Assembly: GCF_022374895.2 (NCBI RefSeq)
Contig: NZ_CP092423.2
Location: 4,712,001 to 4,776,000, forward strand
Length of the DNA stretch: 64,000 bases
DNA from: Mycobacterium lentiflavum
Lineage (GTDB): Bacteria > Actinomycetota > Actinomycetes > Mycobacteriales > Mycobacteriaceae
Direction: 5' to 3'
Shown piece by piece: positions 21,273 through 30,077 of this stretch (its first letter is position 1; every line of letters starts with the position of its first letter). Under the pieces are notes generated by a model. It had not been told where the DNA came from, ran no database searches, and was given only the letters and a program-made list of their open reading frames with translations. The position numbers and the translations under genes were made by a program.

Positions 21273-22676
21273 ATGGATTTCCGCACCTTTGCCCGGACGC
21301 TTACCGTCCACTGGAAGCTTTTGGTAGGCGCCCTGCTGGCCTGTCTCGCCGGCGCCGCGGCCGTCACGGCGTTTCAGACGAGGGCCTACGAGTCGTCGGC
21401 CACCGTCCTGATCTCCTTTCCCGGTCAGACCGACCCGTCGCAGCTGTACTACGGCACCCAGGCCGCACAGGATCGGCTGCCGTCGTACGCGGCGATTGCC
21501 GGTGGACGCGCCATTGCAGCGCGGGCGGTCGCGCATTACGACCTCCCGATCAGCGCCGAGGCCCTGGTCAGCAAGACTCGTGTCCTATACATCCCGAAGT
21601 CGTTGATGTTCACCATCACCGTCACCGACACCGATCCGAATCGGGCCGCGGCGCTGACGAAGGCGATGGCCGACGAGTTCGTCGAGGTCGTCGGGACGTT
21701 GGGCGTGAATCCGAAAGGGACGCTCCCGCCGCCGCCGAGCGCCGACGGCCAGCCTGCGCCGCAACCTCAGACGATCGAGGCAATCCCGACCCGGGCGACG
21801 GTGGTCGAGCCCGCCACCGTGCCGAAGCATCCGATCAGTCCCGTGCCCACGCGCAACATGGGTTTGGGACTGGTGGCGGGGATCCTCCTCGGCGTCGGAG
21901 TGGCCTTGACTCGTGAGGCCACCGACCACAGCGTGCGCGATCGCGAAAAGCTTGAGCGGCTCTGCAATCTGCCCACCCTGGCCGAGTTGCCGGGGCGGCG
22001 CGGCACCGCGCCGCGCTTCGGCACCGACATCGCTTTCGACGACGCGGTCCGCGGTCTGCGCGCACGGATGCTGCGTGCGGCCGGCCCCGGAGCGAGCCGG
22101 GTGGTGGTGACGGCGCCGTTCGGCGGCGAGGGCACCACGACCACAGCCCTGAACCTGGCCAAGGCATCCGCCGAAGCCGGCGAGGACGTGCTGCTGGTCG
22201 AGGGAGACACCCGTCGACCCGTGATCGCCGGTCTGCTGAAAGTCGAATCGGGCGAAGGCCTGGCCAGCGCACTGGCCAACCCTGAAATCGCGGTCGAGGT
22301 GGTCAAGGCGACCCCGATCCCGAAGCTGTTCATGCTGGCGCCGCGCGCTGCCCGCCGTGACACTCTGCCCTGCAGCTCGTACCAGCCGGAGGTGCTGGAC
22401 AACGTGATGCAGGAACTGTCCGCGACCTTTTCCCGGACGATCATTGACGGCCCGCCGGTGCTGGCGACGGCCGACTCGGGCATGCTGGCCGGCGCCGTAC
22501 ACGCCACGGTGTTGGTTGTCCGGGCGCGGCGCACCACCGAGGAGGAACTCGCCGACGCCCTGACCGCGCTGAACGCGGCCGGGGCCCGGGTCATCGGCAC
22601 GGTGCTGACCGACGCCAAAGTGGCGCGGCACACCAGGGCTGCCGCCAAGGCTTACCGGGCAAAACTCGGCGGATAG
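21273..22676 (+). CDS. Wzz/Wzc-like polysaccharide co-polymerase with degenerate kinase domain
   Basis: 467 residues. The Wzz part has two membrane helices (WKLLVGALLACLAGAAAV and MGLGLVAGILLGVGVAL) around an extracytoplasmic segment. The cytosolic BY-kinase-like ATPase starts at about residue 235. Its Walker A reads APFGGEGTTTTALN, with Thr where the nucleotide-binding Lys should be, and Walker A' is LLVEGDTRRP with Glu for the usual Asp. Walker B (TIIDGPPVL) is kept. There is no C-terminal tyrosine cluster. It probably sets chain length without kinase activity. It is followed 2 nt later by the polymerase gene. Confidence 0.85.
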   Translation: MDFRTFARTLTVHWKLLVGALLACLAGAAAVTAFQTRAYESSATVLISFPGQTDPSQLYYGTQAAQDRLPSYAAIAGGRAIAARAVAHYDLPISAEALVSKTRVLYIPKSLMFTITVTDTDPNRAAALTKAMADEFVEVVGTLGVNPKGTLPPPPSADGQPAPQPQTIEAIPTRATVVEPATVPKHPISPVPTRNMGLGLVAGILLGVGVALTREATDHSVRDREKLERLCNLPTLAELPGRRGTAPRFGTDIAFDDAVRGLRARMLRAAGPGASRVVVTAPFGGEGTTTTALNLAKASAEAGEDVLLVEGDTRRPVIAGLLKVESGEGLASALANPEIAVEVVKATPIPKLFMLAPRAARRDTLPCSSYQPEVLDNVMQELSATFSRTIIDGPPVLATADSGMLAGAVHATVLVVRARRTTEEELADALTALNAAGARVIGTVLTDAKVARHTRAAAKAYRAKLGG

Positions 22677-22678
22677 GC

Positions 22679-24250
22679 ATGATCAGGTACCTGCAGACTC
22701 GCCATCGCCTGCTAATGGCCGCGATGGTCCTGGGGGTGTTCCTGTTTTTCTGTTTCGCCTTCGGCGTGGCGTCGGTTCGTGACCCTTATCAGGGGATCGT
22801 GCTCGTCGGCGCGATGTTCGGCCTGGTCGTGTACTGGGCCCGACCGGAGGCGATGGTATGGATCGCGCTGTTCTATACCTTCGGGGCGCTGCCCATCGGA
22901 CTGTACGTCGGCAAGGTCGTCGGCCCGACCACGATCTATGTCTGGCACGTCGTGACGTTGTTGGCGATCTTCTATCTGATCCTGCTGGTGCGGCCGCGGT
23001 TCTCCGACTACGTGCCACCGGGCATCTTCGTCCTGACCGTGCTGTTTTATACCGCGGTCGGGTTCGAGAACGGACATTCCGCCGAGGCGATCCTGCACGA
23101 AATGACGTGTCTCTTCGAGATGGTCGCCGGGTACATGCTGGCGCTGTTGATCGTCCACGGCGACTACATCAAGGGAGCGACGCAGACACTCGTCGCGACG
23201 CTGTGGTTTTCGGCGGTCATGGCGATCGTGAGCTCGTCGCTGGGTCTGCGCCTGACCGGACGCTTCGAAACTATCAGCGAATCGACCACCGGCGGCTCGG
23301 TCACCCGGCTGATCATTCCCACCACCGCGCCAGCCGTCGCCGTGCTGGCCGCGCTGGTCGCCGCCCAGGTCCTCGGTCGGGTCCGGCCCGCGACGTTCTG
23401 GGCGATGGGCGTGCCCTCGTTGATCATCTCGCTGCTAGCCTTTTCCCGCGGCACGCTGATCGCGATCGCAGTGGCCGGCGTCGTCGCGTTCTTGGCCAAC
23501 CCCGGCTGGCAGGCGCTGCGGCGCTCCGCCACCTTCGCCGTCAGCAGCATGGCGATCATGGCGGCCATGGTGCCGGGCGCACTCTTTCTATTGCAGCATT
23601 CGAAGGCCGGAGCATGGCTTGCCCATCAGTTCGCCGGCTTCAGTCACCGTGTCCTGAGCGGCGTCACGGCCAGTTCGCTCGCCGTGGACGACTCGACGAA
23701 ATATCGGCTGATCGAAAACGCCGACCTCACCCGCGCGATCGCCAAGGCGCCGATCTTCGGCCACGGCATGGGCTACGCCTACCGACTGGCCTTCGGCGAG
23801 GACTCGGGCAACGACCAGTTCAGCTTCGACAGCTTCACCGTGCTGCTGGGTACCACCTACGCCCACAACTTCTATCTGTGGTGGCTCGTCAAGGCCGGGG
23901 CGGTCGGCATGGCGATCTTCGCCTGGTTTGCGCTCCGGCCGGTGATCCGGGCGCTGCGCAGTACGTCGAAGCCGGCCAAGATCGCCGGCGCGGTCAGCGT
24001 GGGCCTGCTCGCCTTGAACATTGTCGGGCCAAATATCGAGGACACCCCGGATTCCGTGGTGTTCGGTATGGTGCTGGGCGCCGCGATGGGCCTCGCCAAT
24101 ATGGCCCGCACACGGCCGGATGAAACCTCCGACGCGAGGCCCGACGACGGCTCAGACGTCGCCGATGCGCCGACGGAACCGCTCCCGGTGCTGGTAGGGG
24201 TCCTGGAAGAGCCGGCGCGGTCGGCCAAACACTCACCGCAATCTCCCTGA
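22679..24250 (+). CDS. Wzy-like polymerase / O-antigen ligase family protein
   Basis: 523-residue multispanning protein with about 11-12 hydrophobic segments beginning LLMAAMVLGVFLFFCFAFGVA. A large external loop precedes TYAHNFYLWWLVKAGAVGM, the HNxxL-type motif characteristic of the Wzy_C/WaaL domain. It ends in a hydrophilic Asp-rich cytoplasmic tail. Its position directly after the Wzz/Wzc-like gene supports polymerisation of lipid-linked repeats rather than ligation. Sequence alone cannot settle polymerase versus ligase. Confidence 0.85.
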   Translation: MIRYLQTRHRLLMAAMVLGVFLFFCFAFGVASVRDPYQGIVLVGAMFGLVVYWARPEAMVWIALFYTFGALPIGLYVGKVVGPTTIYVWHVVTLLAIFYLILLVRPRFSDYVPPGIFVLTVLFYTAVGFENGHSAEAILHEMTCLFEMVAGYMLALLIVHGDYIKGATQTLVATLWFSAVMAIVSSSLGLRLTGRFETISESTTGGSVTRLIIPTTAPAVAVLAALVAAQVLGRVRPATFWAMGVPSLIISLLAFSRGTLIAIAVAGVVAFLANPGWQALRRSATFAVSSMAIMAAMVPGALFLLQHSKAGAWLAHQFAGFSHRVLSGVTASSLAVDDSTKYRLIENADLTRAIAKAPIFGHGMGYAYRLAFGEDSGNDQFSFDSFTVLLGTTYAHNFYLWWLVKAGAVGMAIFAWFALRPVIRALRSTSKPAKIAGAVSVGLLALNIVGPNIEDTPDSVVFGMVLGAAMGLANMARTRPDETSDARPDDGSDVADAPTEPLPVLVGVLEEPARSAKHSPQSP

Positions 24251-24341
24251 CATCAGGGATACCCGGGGTTGCCGATAGGCGCCTCAGTGATCCCTTGCCG
24301 CCTACGCCTTCCGTTATTAGCCAACTCACAGTTTGTTGATG

Positions 24342-24381
24342 TTGTCGTTACATACCTCTGGCATGTATTATTCCTTACATG
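24342..24381 (+). promoter_or_regulatory. leaderless promoter with overlapping palindrome
   Basis: TTGTCG (24342) and TATTAT (24366) are separated by 18 nt, and the -10 lies 7 nt before the ATG of the WecG-type gene. CATGTA (24362-24367) and TACATG (24376-24381) form an inverted repeat that covers the -10 and the start codon, an ideal place for a repressor. Confidence 0.5.
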
Positions 24382-25278
24382 CAAGCTTTCAGTTCGTCAC
24401 CGATTAGCATCCTCGACGTCATCCGCGTCGAAGACGCTGGCGTGCGACCCGAGGGCGGCACGGGCCTTACCCTCCCGCTGCGGGAGACCCGGACTGACGC
24501 AGACGAGCGCAATATCGCGAACGACATCATCAACAGCATCACCGTGGTCAACACCGACGAGGCCGCCGACGCGTTGATCGACAAGTGCCTCACTTCTCGG
24601 ACCGCTCGCATCATCTCGTTCGTCAACGCGCACGCATTCAACATGTGCGACCGCGACGGCGCCTTCGCCGACAGCCTGCTGCAGTCGGACGTGATCCTCC
24701 GTGACGGCATCGGCATGCAGCTGCTCTTCCAGAAGCTGAACATCGACGCCGGGCTAAACATGAACGGCACCGACCTGATCCCGCGGCTGCTGGACAGCGC
24801 CAAGGGTCAGACCGTCGGCCTTCTTGGCACCGCGGACCCGTACCTGTCGAATGCTGTCGACCAGCTCAAGCAGGCGGGCCACAACGTGATCGTCGCCCAG
24901 GACGGATTTCAGGACAAGGCGGCCTACCTGTCGCTGGTCGAGCAGTACCGGCCGAAGGTCATCGTCCTCGGAATGGGCATGCCGAAGCAGGAACTGATCG
25001 CCGCGTACCTGAAGGAAAACGTTACCTACAACCCGCTGATCATCAACGCGGGTGCGCTGATCGACTTCATCGGCGGCAAGACCAAGCGGGCACCGCGCTG
25101 GGTGCGCGAGGTCCACATGGAGTGGGTGTTCCGTCTGCTCAGCGAGCCGAAAAGGCTGTTCCGCCGCTACGTCGTCGGCAACGCCGTCTTCTTGAGCCGG
25201 TTCAGCAGCATTCGTGCAAGCTACGTCCCCGCACTCAACGTTCCGGCCGACCTCGAACTGGAAGACCTCGCCGGCTAA
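24379..25278 (+). CDS. WecG/TagA/CpsF-family glycosyltransferase
   Basis: 299-residue GT26 enzyme. After a variable N-terminus of about 65 residues the family motifs follow: FVNAHAFNMCDRDGAF, SDVILRDGIGMQLLF, NGTDLIPRLLD, GLLGTADPYL, VLGMGMPKQE and INAGALIDFIGGKTKRAPRWV (in parts). Such enzymes transfer a sugar, often ManNAc or mannuronate-type, onto a lipid-linked intermediate. It has its own promoter 128 bp after the polymerase gene and ends converging on the minus-strand GT4 gene. Confidence 0.92.
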   Translation: MQAFSSSPISILDVIRVEDAGVRPEGGTGLTLPLRETRTDADERNIANDIINSITVVNTDEAADALIDKCLTSRTARIISFVNAHAFNMCDRDGAFADSLLQSDVILRDGIGMQLLFQKLNIDAGLNMNGTDLIPRLLDSAKGQTVGLLGTADPYLSNAVDQLKQAGHNVIVAQDGFQDKAAYLSLVEQYRPKVIVLGMGMPKQELIAAYLKENVTYNPLIINAGALIDFIGGKTKRAPRWVREVHMEWVFRLLSEPKRLFRRYVVGNAVFLSRFSSIRASYVPALNVPADLELEDLAG

Positions 25279-25311
25279 GCCTGGGTCATCCATCGCGGTT
25301 GGCCGACGGGC

Positions 25312-26385
25312 TCAGCGCCGGCTGCCCACCGCCTCGGTGAGCACTTTCAACAAGCGATCCGCCAGGCAATCGACGCTGAACCGCTGCGCGTAGTGCCGGG
25401 CCGCGGCGGCTCCGCGCCGCGCTGCAACCGCCGGATCGGCCAGCTCGTCGAACGCGGCGACCACCCCAGCGACGTCATCGACACCGATCGCCGGGCAGCC
25501 CGGCGGTTGGTATTCGGGCAAGGCGCCGGCCGTGGAAACGATCGGCGTGACACCCAGCTGCATCGACAGCACCTGCACCCCGCTCTGCGACGCACGCCGA
25601 TAGTGCGCGATCGAACCCTTCGCGACCGTCAGCGTCTCGACGATCTCCGAGTAGCGGTAGCTACCGCCCCGGCGGCGCACGTGTTCGGGCAGCGCGCCCA
25701 TATTGACTGAACCATCGCCGATGAGCACCAGGTTGTCGCCGCGCCAGCCGCCGCCGCCCACGTGTTGACGCCAGGCGTCAAGGACCAGATCGATGTTCTT
25801 GTACGGGTGCATACGACCGATCATGATGAAGTCGCGGCGTTCGTCGGGGCCCGCCAGCGGCGGCACCAACGCCGGATCGAGGTCGCTGGTCAGCGGCAAG
25901 ACGTGGATACGGGTACCGCGCACATCGCGACGGTTGGCGATGGCCGCCGCGACATAGTCGCTGTAGGCGACCGTGGCCGCCGAGCGGGCTCCCCACCGGC
26001 CGAATAGGGCGTACTCGTACGCCGGCAGTTCTTCGATCGCGTCGTGGGGACGGTCGTCGTGCACCAGCTGGACCCGGGGAGCGCGTCCGGCCAGCGCGAT
26101 CCATCGGGGATCGCGCACCAACTCGGCGACGACGACTTGCGGCCGAAACTGGCGGATGCGCCGCCACGCCGCGATGGCCGGCGGCCAGGTCGCGGCCGTG
26201 CGAAACCGCGGGTCGAGCACCACCTCGTAATCCCGGGCCGCGTCGGATTCCGGATGCAGGTCGCAGGTCACCAGCAAGACATCGGCGCCGCGCCGTCGCA
26301 ACGCTTCCACCTGAACGCGCGCCAGTGGCCGCAACCACGGCGAGAGCCACAGCACCCGAAGGCCGCCTCGTGTGGGATCCGACAC
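25312..26385 (-). CDS. GT4-like glycosyltransferase
   Basis: 357 residues: LRVLWLSPWLRPLARVQVEAL at the N-terminus, an acceptor Rossmann fold with VQLVHDDRPHDAIEEL, then the GT4 donor domain DFIMIGRMHPYKNIDLVLDAW and the SQSGVQVLSMQLGVTPIVST/GALPEY region that binds the nucleotide sugar. The GTG start lies one base after the stop of the upstream lipoprotein gene, so it is translationally coupled to it and to the GGDEF-EAL gene. It likely builds the same glycan as the plus-strand genes. Confidence 0.85.
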   Translation of the reverse strand: MSDPTRGGLRVLWLSPWLRPLARVQVEALRRRGADVLLVTCDLHPESDAARDYEVVLDPRFRTAATWPPAIAAWRRIRQFRPQVVVAELVRDPRWIALAGRAPRVQLVHDDRPHDAIEELPAYEYALFGRWGARSAATVAYSDYVAAAIANRRDVRGTRIHVLPLTSDLDPALVPPLAGPDERRDFIMIGRMHPYKNIDLVLDAWRQHVGGGGWRGDNLVLIGDGSVNMGALPEHVRRRGGSYRYSEIVETLTVAKGSIAHYRRASQSGVQVLSMQLGVTPIVSTAGALPEYQPPGCPAIGVDDVAGVVAAFDELADPAVAARRGAAAARHYAQRFSVDCLADRLLKVLTEAVGSRR

Positions 26386-26386
26386 T

Positions 26387-28072
26387 TTACTTGCCGTCGG
26401 CGGATATCAGGCTGTCGCGCGGAATGTCAAGTGTCGCAATTGGATACAGCCCTGAGTTGTCGCGTCCGTCGCGTGCCAACTGCATGGGCGGATAGTTCAC
26501 CACGTGCGTCGCATCGGGCTTGTGCTGTTGCCAGTCCACCGAGGCGCGCAGCGTGTAGTGCCCGGGTGCCAGGCCCCCGACGTCAACGTGCACCGTCTCG
26601 GTCGACGACGCCGGCACCGGCTGCTCGCGTGACTGGCTGGTGTCGTCTGAGACCAGCGATTTGAGGTTGACCGTTGCCGGAATCGTCCGCACCACCGTTC
26701 CCGAGAAGTCCACCAGCTTATAGCTCGGTGACCAATTCTCGGTGGCGGCGGCGGCTCCGTAATTAGTCCACACCGCCACAATCGTTGCCACTTTGCCCTG
26801 TATTGATTGCGATCCCTGCCGGGCCTCGACCGAATACCGGTAGCCGGCAGCCACGTTGGCCTGAGCCCACAGCACATACAGCTTCGGGTCCATCGCCGCA
26901 TTCGATTCCCGGTCAGGGAAATTGAAGCTCGACGTCATCGACACGTGGTACCTGATCACGTCGCGCAACCCTTTTTCGTAGTAAGTCTGGGGGTTTGTGC
27001 CAGTGGGCAGCTGGCACCATTCGGTGATCAGCAGTGCGGTGGACAACCGCTGCTTGATCGCGTTCACGACCGCATCGTTGGATTTTACGTATTGCGAGTC
27101 GTTCGATTCGGCCCAGGTAGGCAGGGGTGCATACACCCCGAGGCAGTCTGCGCGGATCCCAACGGGCGCAGACAGTTTCTTCGTGGTGTCGTCGGCGAGC
27201 AATTGGCGCACGATCTCCGGATTGTCCGGCGCGGTGACTAGTTGGGTATGGGGAAACGCGTTCACGTTCGCCGCGACCAGCCGCCGAATGGCTGCCACGG
27301 TGATGCTCTGGTCGCGAAACTGGCTGTAATAGCCCAGCTTTGCGACGCTGTCGTCGGGCGCCGGGCCCGGTGCCCCCAGCGAATCACGTAAATAGGAGAT
27401 GTGGTTTTCGCTGAAATCCCCATAGCCGGAGAACTCGAAGACGCTGAGCCGCTCATCGCGATCATAGCGGCGGCCGAGCGCGGCGAGGAGCTGCTCGAAT
27501 GCGCCCAGATAGTTAGGGTCGTTCCAGTTCGGCACCACCTGGATCACGCCCGGCGCGGGCCCGGTCGTCGGATTTGCATAGTTGGCGGTGGCACCGGGGG
27601 TGGCGCGAACCCACTCGGGGACACCAATGTTCACGTTGTTCGGGTATGAGTCGTCGCAGCAGGAGTTGTAGGCCATAATCCGCAGCGTCATCCGCATGCC
27701 GCGGTCGCCAAGCTTGGCCAGTGCGTTGTCGATCACGCTGAAGTCGTATTTGCGATCGTCAGGGGCATCGGGTGGCAAGGTACGCGGGTCGGTGGGCTGT
27801 ATCTGCCGCCAGAGGATTCGCAGGCTGGCATCGGACGACGCCGGCCAGGCCGGATACCGTTGTTGCGCCGGATTCCCTTGCGGGAAAAGCGGTTCCAAAA
27901 GGTCCTCGTACTGGCCACGCAACGGGTTGGGGATCTCCTGCGCATTCGACGGGATCACCGGACTTACCATCCCACGCAACGGACCGGTTTGCTTCTGACC
28001 ACCACACCCATTGAGCAACAGCATTGCGAACACGGCAAGGACCAGTACCTTTTTGCTAATTTTTCCGACCAT
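26387..28072 (-). CDS. glycosidase-like lipoprotein, Rv1006-type (copy 1)
   Basis: 561 residues. The lipobox LLNGC follows a basic hydrophobic signal. The mature part opens with PNPLRGQYEDL, reminiscent of the NPxRG start of the DUF4874/DUF4832 TIM-barrel glycosidase-like families, then RILWRQIQPTDP, a barrel-like middle with LSVFEFSGYGDF and LLITEWCQLP, and a C-terminal beta-sandwich. Substrate and catalysis are unproven. It differs from copy 2 by an extra segment of roughly 25 residues near 240. It sits 12 nt after the GGDEF-EAL gene and one base before the GT4 gene, within one operon. Confidence 0.7.
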   Translation of the reverse strand: MVGKISKKVLVLAVFAMLLLNGCGGQKQTGPLRGMVSPVIPSNAQEIPNPLRGQYEDLLEPLFPQGNPAQQRYPAWPASSDASLRILWRQIQPTDPRTLPPDAPDDRKYDFSVIDNALAKLGDRGMRMTLRIMAYNSCCDDSYPNNVNIGVPEWVRATPGATANYANPTTGPAPGVIQVVPNWNDPNYLGAFEQLLAALGRRYDRDERLSVFEFSGYGDFSENHISYLRDSLGAPGPAPDDSVAKLGYYSQFRDQSITVAAIRRLVAANVNAFPHTQLVTAPDNPEIVRQLLADDTTKKLSAPVGIRADCLGVYAPLPTWAESNDSQYVKSNDAVVNAIKQRLSTALLITEWCQLPTGTNPQTYYEKGLRDVIRYHVSMTSSFNFPDRESNAAMDPKLYVLWAQANVAAGYRYSVEARQGSQSIQGKVATIVAVWTNYGAAAATENWSPSYKLVDFSGTVVRTIPATVNLKSLVSDDTSQSREQPVPASSTETVHVDVGGLAPGHYTLRASVDWQQHKPDATHVVNYPPMQLARDGRDNSGLYPIATLDIPRDSLISADGK

Positions 28073-28084
28073 TCTCTTCTGAAG

Positions 28085-29944
28085 TTAGATTGCGCCCCGC
28101 GACAAGGCCTCACGATCGGCCAGGAATGGCATCGGCATCCAGCGCGCAGTGAACAACGCCTCCATCGCATCGCCGGGAACGGGTCTGGACAACAGGAATC
28201 CTTGCGCGCGGTGACACCCGTGCTGCATCAAAGTCAGTGCGGCAGCAGGGGTCTCGACTCCCTCGGCGACCAATTGCAAACCGAATGCCTCGGCGAGCCC
28301 GATGATGGCGCGGACGATGGCCAGGTCGCCGGCGTTGGTCCCCAGGTCGCGCACGAACCCGGCGTCGATCTTGAGCATGTCGACCGGCAGCTGCTTCAGG
28401 TGTGACAGCACCGCATAGCCGGTGCCGAAGTCGTCGATCGCCAGTTGCACCCCGACCTCTTTGAGCTCCGCGAGGGTATTGAAGGTCGCTTCGATGTCGT
28501 GCACGACGGCGCGCTCGGTGATCTCCAGGCACAGCGACCCGGCGTCGATACCGAACTCGTCGATCGTCTCGGCGACGCTGCGCACGAAGCCCGGGGTGAT
28601 CAGCTGCAGGGGCGACACATTGATCCGCAGGGTGGCGCCCAGCCCCACGCCCTTGGCGCGCCACCGGCTGAATTCGGCACACGCGGTTCGCATCACCCAG
28701 CGGCCCAGCTCGCCGGCCAGATTGGTCGATTCGGCCACGCCGATGAACGAGTCCGGCAACAGCATCCCCCAGATCGGGTGCCGCCAGCGGACCAGCGCCT
28801 CGGCGGCCACCACCGCGCCGGTCCACAAGTCGAACTCGGGCAGGTAGTGCAGCAGTAGCGCTTCGCTGCCGATATCGCCCTGCAGATGCAGCTCGATGTC
28901 GTTACGGAAGGCGCTTTTGAGTGACATGTCGTCGGTGAACACCGCGATCTGGTTGCCGCCGGCACGCTTGGCGGTCAGCACGGCCTCGTCGGCACGGCGC
29001 AGCAGCGCGGTGCAGTTGTCGCGCTCCGGCATGCCGACGGCCAGCCCGATGCTGACGGTGCGGCTGATCATGTGGCCGCCGATTGCGATCCGCTCGCAGA
29101 GCATCTTCGACAGCCGGCGGGCGAACGACTCCGCGGTCTCCGGCGACATCGACTGCTCGGGCACGACGACGAACTCGTCGCCACCGAGCCGGGCGATCAT
29201 GGCCTGGGTACCGGCACAGACCTGGATGCGCTGCGCGAAGACTCTGATGAACCAGTCACCGGCGGTGTGGCCCAGATAGTCGTTGATCGGCTTCAACCGA
29301 TCGAGGTCGAGAAAAAGCACCGCGACGGGTCCCGGCTTTCCGGCGGCAAGCCGTCCGGACAAGTGCGCAACCAGCGCCCGGCGGTTGTACAGCCCGGTCA
29401 GGTCGTCGTGTTCGGCCAGATAGCGAAGCTTCTCCTCGGCGGCAAGGCGCGCTTGCAGCTGGGCGAACAAGGCGGCGACCGCCTCGAGCGTGTGGATCTC
29501 GGTTTGCTTCCACTTGCGGTCGCCGAACCGGACGAACCCGAGCACGCCGGTGGTCAGCTCGCCCGACACCAGCGGCGCGGCCGCCACCGAGGGAGCGCTG
29601 GGTTGCATGGGCCCCGTCAGCCAGCGCCACCGGGAACGCCGACCGGGCGATATCACCACCGGCTTCCTGCCCTGCTCGCACTCGGCGAGCAGAGCGTCGC
29701 CGTCGGTGTAAGAGACGACGGCCGTCGCGCCCGGATCCGCGACCTCAGCGCGCGGCGGGTACTCCGCGAACAGCACTGAGGCCCGCGACAACTCGTCGCG
29801 GTGCCGCAGAAAACTGGCGTCCAGGTTGAATTGCTCGACCAGCCGCGCGAGGACTTTTTCGCTCACCTCGGCCGCCGTGGACGCCGTGGCCTCCATCAGC
29901 GCAGTGGCGACCGAGGCCACGACCAAGTCCAGGCTGCGCGGCAT
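28085..29944 (-). CDS. GGDEF-EAL cyclic-di-GMP protein with N-terminal GAF-like domain
   Basis: 619 residues: a GAF-like sensor (about 20-165), GGDEF (about 172-340) with an intact GGDEF at 254-258, and EAL (about 355-600) with EALVRW at 382, EITER, AIDDFGTGYA, DMLKIDAGFV and EGVET. Both synthesis and hydrolysis of c-di-GMP therefore look possible. The inhibitory RxxD upstream of GGDEF is absent. The ATG at 29944 follows GGAGG by 5 nt; an upstream ATG at 29968 lacks this. It leads the operon with the lipoprotein and GT4, tying c-di-GMP to glycan handling. Confidence 0.93.
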   Translation of the reverse strand: MPRSLDLVVASVATALMEATASTAAEVSEKVLARLVEQFNLDASFLRHRDELSRASVLFAEYPPRAEVADPGATAVVSYTDGDALLAECEQGRKPVVISPGRRSRWRWLTGPMQPSAPSVAAAPLVSGELTTGVLGFVRFGDRKWKQTEIHTLEAVAALFAQLQARLAAEEKLRYLAEHDDLTGLYNRRALVAHLSGRLAAGKPGPVAVLFLDLDRLKPINDYLGHTAGDWFIRVFAQRIQVCAGTQAMIARLGGDEFVVVPEQSMSPETAESFARRLSKMLCERIAIGGHMISRTVSIGLAVGMPERDNCTALLRRADEAVLTAKRAGGNQIAVFTDDMSLKSAFRNDIELHLQGDIGSEALLLHYLPEFDLWTGAVVAAEALVRWRHPIWGMLLPDSFIGVAESTNLAGELGRWVMRTACAEFSRWRAKGVGLGATLRINVSPLQLITPGFVRSVAETIDEFGIDAGSLCLEITERAVVHDIEATFNTLAELKEVGVQLAIDDFGTGYAVLSHLKQLPVDMLKIDAGFVRDLGTNAGDLAIVRAIIGLAEAFGLQLVAEGVETPAAALTLMQHGCHRAQGFLLSRPVPGDAMEALFTARWMPMPFLADREALSRGAI

Positions 29945-30077
29945 GGAGACCTCCGATATGGGGCGCATGTCCCGGCCGAGCGGCCAGATTTGAGCAGGTC
30001 ACGGAACGTATTAGTTAGCCAACCGTATCATGCACGACGCTTTTCCTCCGGGCTTACGCACGGCGTCGCGGGCGGTG

